From contig NZ_CP087999.1 in assembly GCF_021044625.1 (NCBI RefSeq), positions 3,617,001 to 3,681,000 on the forward strand: a stretch of DNA of 64,000 nt. Reading direction: 5' to 3'. The translations under genes were made by a program, and so were the position numbers. The notes beneath the pieces are model-generated. The model did not search any database, was not told where the DNA came from, and saw only the letters and a list, made by a program, of their open reading frames with translations. This document shows positions 8,610-16,991 of the stretch, piece by piece. The stretch's first letter is position 1; the number at the start of each line of letters is the position of its first letter. Source of the DNA: Geomonas sp. RF6. GTDB lineage: Bacteria; Desulfobacterota; Desulfuromonadia; Geobacterales; Geobacteraceae.

Positions 8610-10925
8610 CTAGGAAACGTTCTTCTCCATCGCCCAGACACCGCAGGGGCAGATGCCGGCGCAGATGCCGCACCCGATGCAGTACTGCTCTTCGGAGACG
8701 TACTCATACGAGCCGTCTTCCTTCTCGTTCCGGACGATCGCGCCTTCGGGGCACGACTCGAGGCACATCTTGCAGTCGCGGCAGGTGCCGCAGGAGATGC
8801 AGCGGTGCACCTCGTCCTTGGCGTCCTTCACCCGGAAACGCCCGCGGTTTTGCGGCTGGAAGAGCTCGCGGGAGAGCTTTTCCTGCGGGATCATCTCCGG
8901 CTTCTTCTTTGCCACCAGCTCCCAGCCGTTCAGGTACTGGTCGATGTACTCGGCAACCTCGCGCCCGCCGCCGATGGCGTGGGTGAGAAGGCCCGGCTTT
9001 ATGGTGTCGCCGATGGCGAACACCTTCGACTCCTTCTGGGACTGCCAGCAGTCGTTCACGTTCATCATGCCGCGGTCGGTGAGCCATTCGCGCGGCACGT
9101 AGGAGAGGTCGGGACGCTCGCCGATGGCGATGATGACGGTGTCTGCCTCGATGAGGCGGCCGTCCTTCGTGCGCAGACCTTCCGCGCTGATGCTCTCGGT
9201 GAAGACCGGCCACTGGATCTCGCCGCCGAGCGCGGTGAAGTGGTCGATCTCTTTCTGGAAGGCGGCGGGACGCTGCACGTCGATTGCCACGACCTTCTGG
9301 GCTCCCATGGCGTAGGCGCCGAGCGCCACGTCCATGCCGGCGTTGCCGGCGCCGATGACGACGACGCGCTTGCCGACTTTCGGGTTCTCGCCGTTGTTGA
9401 TCCCCTTGAGGAAATCAAGGCCCTTCACCAGCCGCTCGTGGCCGGGGAAGGGGATCACGACGGGGTTGTGGGCGCCGCTGGCGATGACCACCGCGTCGTA
9501 GCCGCCGACCATGGAGTCGAAGCTCCCCTTGTCGATCTTCTGGGAGGTGCGGATCTCCACGCCGATCCCCTTGATGCGGTTGATCTCGTTGGAGAGGACT
9601 TCGCGGGGGAGTCGCTCCATCGGGATCGCCTGGAGGAGCTTGCCGCCGACTTCCTTGTCAGCTTCGAAGACGGTGACTTCGTGGCCGAGAAGCCTCAGCT
9701 GCCATGCAGCGGAGAGGCCGCCCGGGCCGCCGCCGATGACTGCGACCTTCTTGCCGGTTTCCGCCTTCGTGGCGGGGGCTGCGGCAACCTCGGAGAGGCG
9801 GCCGAGTTCCTTCATCGCCACCGGGTAGTCGACGTGGCGACGGGAGCAGGAGTCCATACAGAGGTTCGGACAGACCTGGCCGCAGACGCTCGCCGGGAAG
9901 GGGGAGTAGTGCAGCACCATCTCCAGCGCTTCCTGTACTTTCCCCTGACGGAGCAGGTTGATGCGGTCCTGGGTGGGGATCAGGCTCGGGCAGGAGGTCT
10001 GGCACGGAGCGCCCCAGGCTTTGTTCTGCCAGTGCGGGATCTTCAGGCGATCCTCGGCGGTGTTTACCAGCCCGGCGACCTTCGCGTAGTCGTCGGTGAC
10101 GACGTCGCCGAAGATGCCGCCCTCCACCCATTTCTGGGTGCGGAACTCTTTCATGGAGAGGCGGGCTACCGCTTTACGCTCCTCATAGGTCTTGGCGACG
10201 ATCTTCTTCCACTGCGAGAAGTCGGTGAGCTCGGCGAGGAGCTGCGGACGGTCGATCTTGCCGAGGAAGACCGGCATGTTGGAGCTCAGGAACTCCCTGT
10301 CCGCGTCGTCCAGCTCGAGCATCCACACGTCCTTGGAGATCCCTTTCACCGGGCCGCGCACGTAGATCGTGCCGCCGACCATCCCCATGCAGGCGCGGTC
10401 GCCGACCACGGAGTCGAACTCTTCCGAGTCGTAGCCGCAGACGACTGCAATGCCCCCCCCCATGAATTCAAAGGGGAAGGAGCCGGTGTTCTTCAGGATC
10501 CACAGCTCCGGGACGTCGTAGGCGGGGTCGTGCTTCATGAGGCTGCCGGTACGGGTACCGGCGCGGCCGCCGACGTAGATCTTGCCGCTGGCGGCACAGT
10601 GGCCGGTGGTGTCGCCGCCGTCACCCTTGAGGGTGAGGGTGGCGCCGGCGTTGAGCCAGCCGACGTCTGCGGGGGCGGGACCGTCTACCACGATCTCGGT
10701 CCCTTCGAGACCGAAGGCGCCGACGCGCTGCCCCGGGTTCTTGATGGTGAACTTCAGGGGCTTCCCTTCCTTCGACCAGAGGGGGCCGCCGATGGCGTAC
10801 TGGCCCGAGGCGAGGATCTCGAACTCGGTCTCGCCCCCCTCGAGGGCGGCGGAAATCTTCTGCAGCAGCTGCTGAGTGGAAATACGTTTGTTCTGATCAT
10901 CAAAGCCTGAGATAAAGGCTGCCAT
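8610..10925 (-). CDS. Glutamate synthase subunit: GXGXG domain + NAD(P)H-dependent GltD-like domain + ferredoxin
   Basis: The 771-residue product is a fusion. About residues 30-245 form a GXGXG (GltB C-terminal, FmdC-like) beta-helix domain with repeated Gly-rich turns (GGRAGTRTG, GGGIAVVCGY, GMVGGTIYVRG). About 300-380 carry the Cys-rich adrenodoxin-reductase-like Fer4_20 domain (CQTSCPSLIP, CGQVCPNLCMDSC). About 395-680 form the FAD/NAD(P)-binding GltD fold with two dinucleotide sites (VIGGGPGGLSAA and VIGAGNAGMDVA). About 710-765 carry two [4Fe-4S] motifs (CGTCRDCKMCLESCP, CIGCGICAGICP). It supplies electrons from NAD(P)H to the FMN/Fe-S synthase subunit encoded 13 bp upstream. In ordinary bacteria the GXGXG domain belongs to the large subunit, so this is a rearranged enzyme. 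Confidence 0.9.
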   Translation of the reverse strand: MAAFISGFDDQNKRISTQQLLQKISAALEGGETEFEILASGQYAIGGPLWSKEGKPLKFTIKNPGQRVGAFGLEGTEIVVDGPAPADVGWLNAGATLTLKGDGGDTTGHCAASGKIYVGGRAGTRTGSLMKHDPAYDVPELWILKNTGSFPFEFMGGGIAVVCGYDSEEFDSVVGDRACMGMVGGTIYVRGPVKGISKDVWMLELDDADREFLSSNMPVFLGKIDRPQLLAELTDFSQWKKIVAKTYEERKAVARLSMKEFRTQKWVEGGIFGDVVTDDYAKVAGLVNTAEDRLKIPHWQNKAWGAPCQTSCPSLIPTQDRINLLRQGKVQEALEMVLHYSPFPASVCGQVCPNLCMDSCSRRHVDYPVAMKELGRLSEVAAAPATKAETGKKVAVIGGGPGGLSAAWQLRLLGHEVTVFEADKEVGGKLLQAIPMERLPREVLSNEINRIKGIGVEIRTSQKIDKGSFDSMVGGYDAVVIASGAHNPVVIPFPGHERLVKGLDFLKGINNGENPKVGKRVVVIGAGNAGMDVALGAYAMGAQKVVAIDVQRPAAFQKEIDHFTALGGEIQWPVFTESISAEGLRTKDGRLIEADTVIIAIGERPDLSYVPREWLTDRGMMNVNDCWQSQKESKVFAIGDTIKPGLLTHAIGGGREVAEYIDQYLNGWELVAKKKPEMIPQEKLSRELFQPQNRGRFRVKDAKDEVHRCISCGTCRDCKMCLESCPEGAIVRNEKEDGSYEYVSEEQYCIGCGICAGICPCGVWAMEKNVS

Positions 10926-10938
10926 TTAAATATCCTCC

Positions 10939-12582
10939 TTAGCAGACATACTGGACCTGCAGACGGTCCGCCACTTCCTTGTTGGTGGAGACGAGGCAGT
11001 CGGAACGGCCGACGGGCAGTGAAGAGTTGCCGATAGGTGCCATGAGCTTGCGCAGTTCCTGGTCCATGCCCAGGAAGTAGTTCACCAGGTTCTCGGCCAC
11101 CTTCTCCGGGTTGAGACGCCGCACCAGGGTCGGGTCCTGCGTGGTGATGCCGGCAGGGCACAGACCGGTGTTGCAGGCGTTGCAGCGGCCGTTGTCGTTG
11201 CCGACGCACCCTGCGATCTGCAGGATAAGCTTCCCGGAGAAGACGCCGTTAGCGCCCAGGCAGAACATCTTGAAAGCGTCTGCTGCGAGGTTCCCGGTCT
11301 TGCCGAGGCCCCCCGCTGCCCAGAGCGGAATCTGCCCCTGGCGACCCTGAGCCACGGCAGCGAGGTAGCAGTCGCGCAGCTTGGAGACCACCGGGTGACC
11401 GGTGTGGTCGAGGGAGATGTCGTGGGCCGCGCCGGTGCCGCCGTCGATGCCGTCGATGAAGTAGCCGCCGACGATGTTGTACGGGTCGCGCACCAGGTTG
11501 TTGAACACCGAGACGGAGGTCGCGCTCGCCGCGGTCTTTATGGCGACCGGGACGCGGAACCCGAAGGCGGCGTTGAAGGAGAGGAACATCTTCTGGACGC
11601 TCTCCTCGATGGAGTAGAGACCCTGGTGGTTCGGCGGGGAGAGGAGGTCGGCCTTCGGCACGCCGCGGATCGCCTGGATGTGGGAGGCGACCTTCGCAGC
11701 CATGAGGAGACCGCCGTCACCCGGCTTCGCGCCCTGACCGATCTTGATGAGCACGCCGGCCGGATCCTCGACCATGTGCGGCATCGCCTTGATGATGCGG
11801 TTCCAGCCGAAGTGGCCGGAGGCGATCTGCAGGATCATGTATTTCAGGTACTTGCTCTTCAGGAGGCGCACCGGCATCCCCCCTTCGCCGGAGCACATGC
11901 GCACCGGAAGGCCGCACTCCTCGTTCAGGTAGGCAACCGCCATCGCCACCGCTTCCCACATCCTCCAGGAGAGCGCGCCGATGGACATGTCGCCGATGAT
12001 GACCGGGTAGATCCAGCGCACCGGCGGGGTGTGGCCGTTTTGCACCAGCTCGCCCCCCGGCATGAGGGTGAGGGGGAGCTTGTCGGCGGGGAGGATGCGG
12101 CCGAGCGGCGCCAGGCAGTCGAAGCTGTGGCGCTGGGCGTCGAGGCTCGGGTCGGTCATCTGGGAGATGCGGCCGACGCGCAGCGTGTCGAGGGTGCGCA
12201 TCTGCACTTCGAGGTTGTTGCGCCCGCCGCGCTTCGGCCCGGAGGCGGTGGTGGACTGGTACACCACGTTGAAGCGGGAGTCGGGGTTGCGCTCGGAGCG
12301 GATCGCGTTGTTCGGGCAGACCCTCTCACAGACGCCGCAGCCGCGGCAGTAGTTGTTCAGCGCGTTCGACTGGCTGATGACCGGAGTAGCGGCGAAGTTG
12401 ATCTTCGGCTCCGGAGTGTTGGTGTCGGAGAATGCTTTGCGGCGGCGCTCCACCTTCGGCTTGATGGCGCCGAAGGTGCAGGCGGCGACGCAGGAGCCGC
12501 ACATGGTGCAGCGCTCGGTGTCGTACACCACCTTCCAGGGCAGATCATTGCAGGCGATATCGTTTATCTTTACTGTTTCCAT
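10939..12582 (-). CDS. Glutamate synthase FMN-binding synthase subunit with N-terminal ferredoxin domain
   Basis: The 547-residue product has two N-terminal 4Fe-4S motifs (CTMCGSCVAACTFG about 25-38, and CRGCGVCERVCPNN about 79-92), then the glutamate synthase (beta/alpha)8 FMN domain from about residue 150. The barrel shows IGDMSIGALSW, GEGGMPVRLL, KIGQGAKPGDGG, DGIDGGTGAA and, near the C-terminus, the 3Fe-4S cysteines CVGNDNGRCNACNTGLCP. This subunit condenses 2-oxoglutarate with ammonia channelled from the amidotransferase subunit. Its start overlaps the amidotransferase gene by 13 bases, with ggaggt as ribosome-binding site, implying translational coupling. Confidence 0.92.
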   Translation of the reverse strand: METVKINDIACNDLPWKVVYDTERCTMCGSCVAACTFGAIKPKVERRRKAFSDTNTPEPKINFAATPVISQSNALNNYCRGCGVCERVCPNNAIRSERNPDSRFNVVYQSTTASGPKRGGRNNLEVQMRTLDTLRVGRISQMTDPSLDAQRHSFDCLAPLGRILPADKLPLTLMPGGELVQNGHTPPVRWIYPVIIGDMSIGALSWRMWEAVAMAVAYLNEECGLPVRMCSGEGGMPVRLLKSKYLKYMILQIASGHFGWNRIIKAMPHMVEDPAGVLIKIGQGAKPGDGGLLMAAKVASHIQAIRGVPKADLLSPPNHQGLYSIEESVQKMFLSFNAAFGFRVPVAIKTAASATSVSVFNNLVRDPYNIVGGYFIDGIDGGTGAAHDISLDHTGHPVVSKLRDCYLAAVAQGRQGQIPLWAAGGLGKTGNLAADAFKMFCLGANGVFSGKLILQIAGCVGNDNGRCNACNTGLCPAGITTQDPTLVRRLNPEKVAENLVNYFLGMDQELRKLMAPIGNSSLPVGRSDCLVSTNKEVADRLQVQYVC

Positions 12583-13676
12583 CTCTGGACCTCCAGGTTG
12601 TTGCCGATGACTACTATTTCACGCTCGTTCGGGTAGATGTCCTGCTCCCAGTTACGCTCCGGAAGGATCTCGTTGATGCCGCAGACCTCGGAGGAGAGGA
12701 CGACGGTGTCGGCGGTGTGTCCTACCACGATCGGGCGCAGCTTCTTGGCGTCGCAGCAGACGAACATGGTGTGGTCCGGAAGGGTGCCGATGATGGTGTT
12801 CGGGCCGTTGATCTCCAGGTGCGCCAGCGACTGCCTGATGGCGAAGAGCTGGTCGCGGTCCGGGCGCTCCTGCACCTCGTCGAACGGCAGCGGGGTGATG
12901 ATGTGCTTGTAGTAGTTGAGCGGCCACCCCAGCTCGCGGTGCATGTAGTGCAGCGTGTACAGGAAGCACTGGGAGTCGGACTCGAAGCCGCGGTAGGCGG
13001 GGTTGAGGCTTGCCTGGAACTCCTTGTTCTTCTGGTAGAAGGTGTTCTCGCCGTTGGCGAGCGCGGTGTACCCCTGCAGGAAGAAGGGGTGCGCCGCGTA
13101 GCGCACGATGGCGTAGTTGGTGTTCTGGCGGCACTGGGTGGTGATGACCTTCGCGGTGAAGGACTCATCCGCCTCCCAGAGGCCGAAGAAGGTGCCGATG
13201 TCGCGCGGGTCGCCGATCTCCTTCAGAGTCACCACGTCGGGCCAGAAGGAGTAGACGAAACCTGCCTCGTTCGGCTCCATGACGGTGCGGATCTTCAGGC
13301 GCGTATTGGTGAGCAGGTCTTCCTTCTCCCGCTTCGATGCGTTCTTGAAATTTTCCGGGTAATCGAAAGTCCGGAACACGTAGTTGGGAAGGGCCTGGAT
13401 GTCCATCCCCGGCTTTCTGGTGGTCTTGGGTACCCACTCGAAAACCTGGCGAAAACCGATGGCGTCGAGGATAGCCTCGGCTGCTTTCAGCCCCTCATCG
13501 GTGCAGGCGAGGGAGATGGTGGGAAATTCCTTGTAATCCTTGAAGACCCCCCCCAGGTCCTGCATGACCACGGCGAACCCGGAATTGTCGTGCCCCTTCT
13601 GCTGTGAATTCATCAGCTGCAGGGCCCGGCTCGGGTGCACATAGTTCAGACTTTTGATGGCTCCAATACGACACAT
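12570..13676 (-). CDS. Glutamate synthase glutamine amidotransferase subunit (class II GATase)
   Basis: The 368-residue product starts MCRIGAIKS, giving an N-terminal Cys nucleophile after Met removal, followed by GHDNSGFAVV and later NGENTFYQKN and SDSQCFLYTL. These are the pattern of the Ntn-hydrolase GATase of glutamate synthase. It releases ammonia from glutamine for the FMN subunit next door. The normal GltB has this domain fused at its N-terminus; here it is a separate chain, as in archaeal and some anaerobe enzymes. It is first in the operon and lies about 70 bp downstream of a sigma-54 promoter, so expression probably follows nitrogen status. Confidence 0.9.
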   Translation of the reverse strand: MCRIGAIKSLNYVHPSRALQLMNSQQKGHDNSGFAVVMQDLGGVFKDYKEFPTISLACTDEGLKAAEAILDAIGFRQVFEWVPKTTRKPGMDIQALPNYVFRTFDYPENFKNASKREKEDLLTNTRLKIRTVMEPNEAGFVYSFWPDVVTLKEIGDPRDIGTFFGLWEADESFTAKVITTQCRQNTNYAIVRYAAHPFFLQGYTALANGENTFYQKNKEFQASLNPAYRGFESDSQCFLYTLHYMHRELGWPLNYYKHIITPLPFDEVQERPDRDQLFAIRQSLAHLEINGPNTIIGTLPDHTMFVCCDAKKLRPIVVGHTADTVVLSSEVCGINEILPERNWEQDIYPNEREIVVIGNNLEVQRWKQ

Positions 13677-13760
13677 GAGCGATTACCTCCAATACTTTAA
13701 CGCGGTGTGGAAATAGACGGAACATTTACATTGAACGCAGGGAGTGCGACGCGATCAGTG

Positions 13761-13776
13761 TGCAAATAGTGCGCCA
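13761..13776 (-). promoter_or_regulatory. Sigma-54 (-24/-12) promoter of the glutamate synthase operon
   Basis: Read on the minus strand the sequence is TGGCGCACTATTTGCA. Compared with TGGCACGNNNNTTGCW it has the right length, the invariant GG and GC separated by exactly 10 bases, and only two mismatches. Transcription would start near 13750, leaving a 5' leader of about 70 bases before the ATG at 13676. Sigma-54 control fits nitrogen regulation; the activator site is not identified. Confidence 0.7.
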
Positions 13777-14090
13777 GTGGCGGGAGGGGGTGCTGCGGTG
13801 GGTGGGAAGTGGGCGAATGTCTGGTGTTTCCGGCTTTTATGGGGCTTCGCCGGGCCTCGGGAGGCGCCGCACATCGGGGTGTCTGCTCGTCGTGTCGGAG
13901 GTGGGTGACTAGGATACTTATACACGCTGGAGTTGCTATTGTACACACTGCGTCGGCGGCAGCTGTTTCTGCAGGGCTTTCCTCTGAGTGACTGATCGCT
14001 GACTGAAGGGGCGGGAGGGATTAAAGTATCTCGCAAAAAAGCCGAGTTATAGCTGGAAAGATCCCCCAACACGGGGCAGAGGTGCAAACG
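13777..14090. other. Divergent intergenic region
   Basis: No coding feature is supported. It should contain the enhancer site for the sigma-54 promoter and the promoter of the rightward hypothetical gene, but I could not identify either with confidence. Confidence 0.35.
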
Positions 14091-14636
14091 ATGGGCCTTA
14101 TCCCTTTTCAGCTGTCAAAGCTCGACAAGTTAACCATGAAACCGCCGCCGGCCGAGCTCTTCGAGACGCTCTTCGGCTACACGGGCCCCCGCAGGTGGGT
14201 CGGCTTTTACTACCAGTGTGGCTGTCTCTTCGTCAGTGCAGGGGAGGGGGTGCAGGCCGGGAACTGGCAGGCGTGGCTTACATGGCACTGGAGTCTTGAG
14301 CCGGATGTTATCTCCCGTTACTGCTTTGGCTACGACGACCACTCCGCGAAGGACATGCTGGTGCTCGACACCAAAAGCCGGACGCTCTATGCAGGAAAAA
14401 TGCGTACTGCGGCAGAGGTTCTGCGGCAGCAAGCCCCCCTTTCCCAAGTGCCGGCCGGGGCGGAGACCTCACGGGAGTACCTGGAGAAGCTCAAGGACGA
14501 CTTCAACATCCGGCTTCTCACCATGGCGCCGGATGAATACCGCAGGCACCGGGATGATTTGAAGTCGGGGCTGGAAAAGCTGGAGAACTGGATCAGGGAG
14601 AGAGATGGCGGAAGTTCCGACTGGTCCACGCTGTAG
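14091..14636 (+). CDS. Hypothetical protein
   Basis: The 181-residue soluble product is rich in aromatic residues (WVGFYYQCGC, WQAWLTWHWS) in the first half and charged/helical in the second (about 125-175, with EYLEKLKDD and DDLKSGLEKLENW). There is no signal peptide or membrane segment. The ATG at 14091 has gaggtg about seven bases upstream; a GTG nine bases earlier is possible. It is a monocistronic gene with its own strong terminator, divergent from the glutamate synthase operon. I do not recognise the family. Confidence 0.65.
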   Translation: MGLIPFQLSKLDKLTMKPPPAELFETLFGYTGPRRWVGFYYQCGCLFVSAGEGVQAGNWQAWLTWHWSLEPDVISRYCFGYDDHSAKDMLVLDTKSRTLYAGKMRTAAEVLRQQAPLSQVPAGAETSREYLEKLKDDFNIRLLTMAPDEYRRHRDDLKSGLEKLENWIRERDGGSSDWSTL

Positions 14637-14645
14637 TCAATAGTG

Positions 14646-14681
14646 AAAATGGCGGGAGTTGAGAAGCTCCCGCCATTTTTT
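14646..14681 (+). terminator. Strong Rho-independent terminator
   Basis: A perfect 13-bp stem (aaaatggcgggag / ctcccgccatttt) with an 8-base loop runs into further T residues, 10 bases after the stop codon. The A/T ends make it functional in both directions. Confidence 0.9.
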
Positions 14682-14704
14682 AGTTTTCGAGGGGCATGTA
14701 GCAT

Positions 14705-14801
14705 GTAGGCCGGGATAAGCCGAAGGCGTTCCCGGCAGTCCACCACAGACGCAGCCGCGCGGCAGCGAATGCCGGAAACGCTACCGCTTATTCCGGCTTA
14801 C
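14705..14801. repeat. REP-like imperfect inverted repeat
   Basis: The left arm (14705-14736) begins gtaggccgggataagc and contains gaaggcgttcccggc. The right arm (14770-14801) is its imperfect reverse complement (tgccggaaacgct...gcttattccggcttac). Its look (gccgg...ataag...gcgtt...cggc) is that of enterobacterial-type REP/BIME units. It lies between a terminator and the end of the ACT-domain gene. Confidence 0.7.
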
Positions 14802-14821
14802 AATTGAGCCCGATACGCCCG

Positions 14822-15355
14822 TCACTTCGTCACCGGCGAGAGCGTGATATCCACGTTGAGATGGTTCCCCGCCTCCTGAAGGGCGACCTCCCAGGAGCGG
14901 TCCGCAAGCGCCGGCGGCACTGCGACGATGGCGGTCATGTTGAAAAGCGGCGTGCCGGTGATCGGCGCCGGCGTGACACCTGTCTCCATAGACTCAATGT
15001 TGATGCCTCGTTCCGAGAGGTAGCGGGCGACCTCGTGGATGATCCCTTCGTGGTCCGCCCCTTCCACCTCGATCTGGAATGCCCGCCATCCCCGTGGCGT
15101 TGCCGAGTACCCCGGCTCCGTGGGGGTAGTGGTGACCTTGTACCCGTTGGCGGTGAGGGCATCGAGATCCCTGTCAATCTGAGGAAGCTTCTCTGCAGGG
15201 AGCGACACCAGCGCGAGCATGGCGAACTCCCCTCCCAGGCGCGCCATGCGGCTTGACTCCACATTTGCGCTGTGCGCCAGAAGCAGCTTTGTTACCGATT
15301 CCACGAGGCCGACCCTGTCGGGGCCGGTGAGGGTAAAGACGATGTTTCGGCGCAT
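14822..15355 (-). CDS. Tandem ACT-domain protein (GcvR-like)
   Basis: The 177-residue product consists of two ACT domains. The first is about residues 3-75 (FTLTGPDRVGLVESVTKLL, AHSANVESSRMARLGGEFAM) and the second about 90-170 (FQIEVEGADHEGIIHEVARYL, SERGINIESMET). Glycine-cleavage repressor GcvR has this layout, and ACT pairs usually bind amino acids and act through a protein partner. There is no DNA-binding domain. No glycine-cleavage gene is in the window, so the GcvR role is only a family-level suggestion. The ribosome-binding site is aagggag. Confidence 0.85.
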   Translation of the reverse strand: MRRNIVFTLTGPDRVGLVESVTKLLLAHSANVESSRMARLGGEFAMLALVSLPAEKLPQIDRDLDALTANGYKVTTTPTEPGYSATPRGWRAFQIEVEGADHEGIIHEVARYLSERGINIESMETGVTPAPITGTPLFNMTAIVAVPPALADRSWEVALQEAGNHLNVDITLSPVTK

Positions 15356-15421
15356 TGTTCGCTCCCTTTTGTGGTGGTGATAGCGGAATGGCTATCGGGG
15401 GAAGAGGACTTCAAACCTTAT

Positions 15422-15444
15422 ATTTCAAGACCTGACCCCGTTGG
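15422..15444. repeat. Fourth copy of the 'caagacctgacccc' repeat
   Basis: The string atttcaagacctgaccccg matches the cores at 2732-2851 with small differences. It lies in the gap between the dipeptide epimerase and the ACT-domain gene. Confidence 0.65.
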
Positions 15445-15458
15445 TTTTTGACCCACGA

Positions 15459-16559
15459 TCAGTGGAAGGGTACTGCCACGCCGATCCCGGGGGCGGCGGC
15501 GGAGAGATCGAATCTGCCGCTGTCGTCGAGGTACGGCGAGTGTGAGAGCTCTCCCTTGATGAAGAAGGTCGTGTCGAGGTCGATGAAGTCGAAGCAGCCG
15601 AGGCTGGCCGCGAAGTGGGCGGAGGCGGTGATCGATACCGCGCTCTCCATCATCGCACCCAGCATGAGGGGGATGCCATTTGCAGCAGCAAGGCGCGCGA
15701 TCTCGGCACCCTCGATGAGGCCGCTTTTCATCGACTTGATGTTGATGGCGCTGACGGCGTTCCTATCGATGGCCCGCCTGGCATCAGCGAGGGAGCCGAC
15801 GCTTTCATCGGCACAGACGAGTGTGCCGCTCCCCTGAAGCGCCGCCGTTATCGCCGTAAGCCCGTCCCAGTCGTGCTTTGGCACCGGCTGCTCGAGGAGC
15901 ACGGGGCGTGCGCCGTGGCGGTCGAGCCTGTCCAGAAAGTCCAGCATCCTCTCTCCGGTGAATCCCATATTCGCATCGAGAATCAGCGTACTCTCCGGTG
16001 CAACCTCCCGCACCGCCAGGACGCGGCTCAGGTCCAGTTCCTCATCCTTCCCAATCTTTATCTTGAACGCCTCGAATCCCCGGGAGGCGAACTGAGTCGC
16101 AGTGGCACGGGCTTCTTCAGCGGAGCCTATGACAACCGTGATGTCGGTGGCAAAGGAGAGTACCGGCGCCTGCGCCACAGCGGGAGGGAACAGTCGGTAA
16201 AGGGGAATGCCGCGAATGCGGGCGGAGAGATCGAGCACCGCCATCTCCAGCGCTGCCAGCCCGGCATGGTTGCCGGCAAAGGCTGGAGCAAACTCACGAC
16301 AGAGATCCTCCGGCGCATCGACCGAGCGCCCCTTCAGGGCCGCGGTCGCACTCTGCAGGCTCGCCATGGTGGCCTCCACCGTTTCGCCCGTGATGTGCGT
16401 CGCGACCGCCGCCTCACCATAGCCGCATGCCCCATCACTGCTTCTCAGGCGGATAAAGACGTTGGCCAACTCATCGTGCTGCCCCGTCGCGATGCGAAAC
16501 GGCGTGACGAGCGGCGCCCTGATTATGGAAACAGCGGCATCGTCTATGACATTGGACAT
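15459..16559 (-). CDS. Enolase-superfamily dipeptide epimerase (L-Ala-D/L-Glu epimerase-like)
   Basis: The 366-residue product has the muconate-lactonizing/epimerase layout. The N-terminal capping domain (residues 1-120) holds the 20s-type substrate loop. The barrel follows with the KxK catalytic pair in FKIKIGKDEE, metal ligands in LILDANMG, VLLEQP and CADES, and the opposite-face Lys in INIKSMKSGL. DLDTTF closes the active site. The family epimerises Ala-Glu and related dipeptides in murein peptide recycling; exact substrate cannot be fixed by sequence alone. The start at 16559 has ggaggga upstream; the longer frame adds a non-homologous FFF segment. Confidence 0.85.
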   Translation of the reverse strand: MSNVIDDAAVSIIRAPLVTPFRIATGQHDELANVFIRLRSSDGACGYGEAAVATHITGETVEATMASLQSATAALKGRSVDAPEDLCREFAPAFAGNHAGLAALEMAVLDLSARIRGIPLYRLFPPAVAQAPVLSFATDITVVIGSAEEARATATQFASRGFEAFKIKIGKDEELDLSRVLAVREVAPESTLILDANMGFTGERMLDFLDRLDRHGARPVLLEQPVPKHDWDGLTAITAALQGSGTLVCADESVGSLADARRAIDRNAVSAINIKSMKSGLIEGAEIARLAAANGIPLMLGAMMESAVSITASAHFAASLGCFDFIDLDTTFFIKGELSHSPYLDDSGRFDLSAAAPGIGVAVPFH

Positions 16560-16682
16560 ACCGGATCCCTCCACGCGTATAAAAAAGAACAACACACATG
16601 TTAGCAGAGGATTGATCTGTCGCCATGCTGCAACGCCGGTTGTTCCCCCCTGTCTCGTGTACTTCAGTCAGTTGGCTTTTGT

Positions 16683-16705
16683 TTTATACTAAATTATGGT
16701 ATAAA
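16683..16705. promoter_or_regulatory. Inverted repeat / probable promoter-operator of the toxin-antitoxin pair
   Basis: Arms tttatac (16683-16689) and gtataaa (16699-16705) are perfectly complementary with a 9-base spacer and contain -10-like hexamers (tatact, tataaa). An XRE antitoxin usually represses its own operon at such a palindrome. The last -10-like box is only 7 bases from the toxin ATG. Confidence 0.5.
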
Positions 16706-16712
16706 GCTTTGC

Positions 16713-16991
16713 ATGCCATGGACCGTCAAATTCACCCGACAGGCGGAAAAGCAGGCTGCAACGTTGCCGAAGAAGCTAAGGGCTGTCCTTGCGCTCCTGG
16801 CGCACGAGATTGAGACTGATGGACCTGTGAGGGGCAACTGGCCCAACTACGGGAAACTTTCAAAGACTCGGCATCATTGCCATTTGAAAAAGGGGAAGCC
16901 CACGTACGTTGCCGTATGGGAAGTGGTGGACGGCCAGATCCGGCTGGTGGAGGTCACATATGTTGGAACGCACGAAAAAGCGCCGTACTGA
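16713..16991 (+). CDS. RelE/ParE-superfamily toxin (type II, HigB-like)
   Basis: The 92-residue basic product fits the RelE fold: helix pair QAEKQAATLPKKLRAVLALLAHEI, then strands with GKLSKTRHHCHLKKGKPTYVAVWEV and the final VEVTYVGTHEKAPY. Family members cleave ribosome-bound mRNA or act on gyrase. The C-terminal ...TYVGTHEKAPY is typical of the HigB/RelE-like branch that pairs with a downstream XRE antitoxin. There is no visible Shine-Dalgarno in front of the ATG at 16713; if transcription starts from the adjacent -10 box the mRNA may be leaderless. It overlaps the antitoxin gene by 32 bases. Confidence 0.8.
   Translation: MPWTVKFTRQAEKQAATLPKKLRAVLALLAHEIETDGPVRGNWPNYGKLSKTRHHCHLKKGKPTYVAVWEVVDGQIRLVEVTYVGTHEKAPY

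Noticed and set aside
8574-10910. Very long open frame opposite the GltD-type gene (778 codons)
   Set aside because: It lies entirely antisense to a gene with clear domains, and its translation is compositionally odd (Ala/Asp/His/Gly-rich with no motif). It is a GC-rich codon-bias artefact.
11395-12636. Open frame opposite the FMN glutamate synthase gene
   Set aside because: It is a shadow of the strongly supported gene on the other strand.
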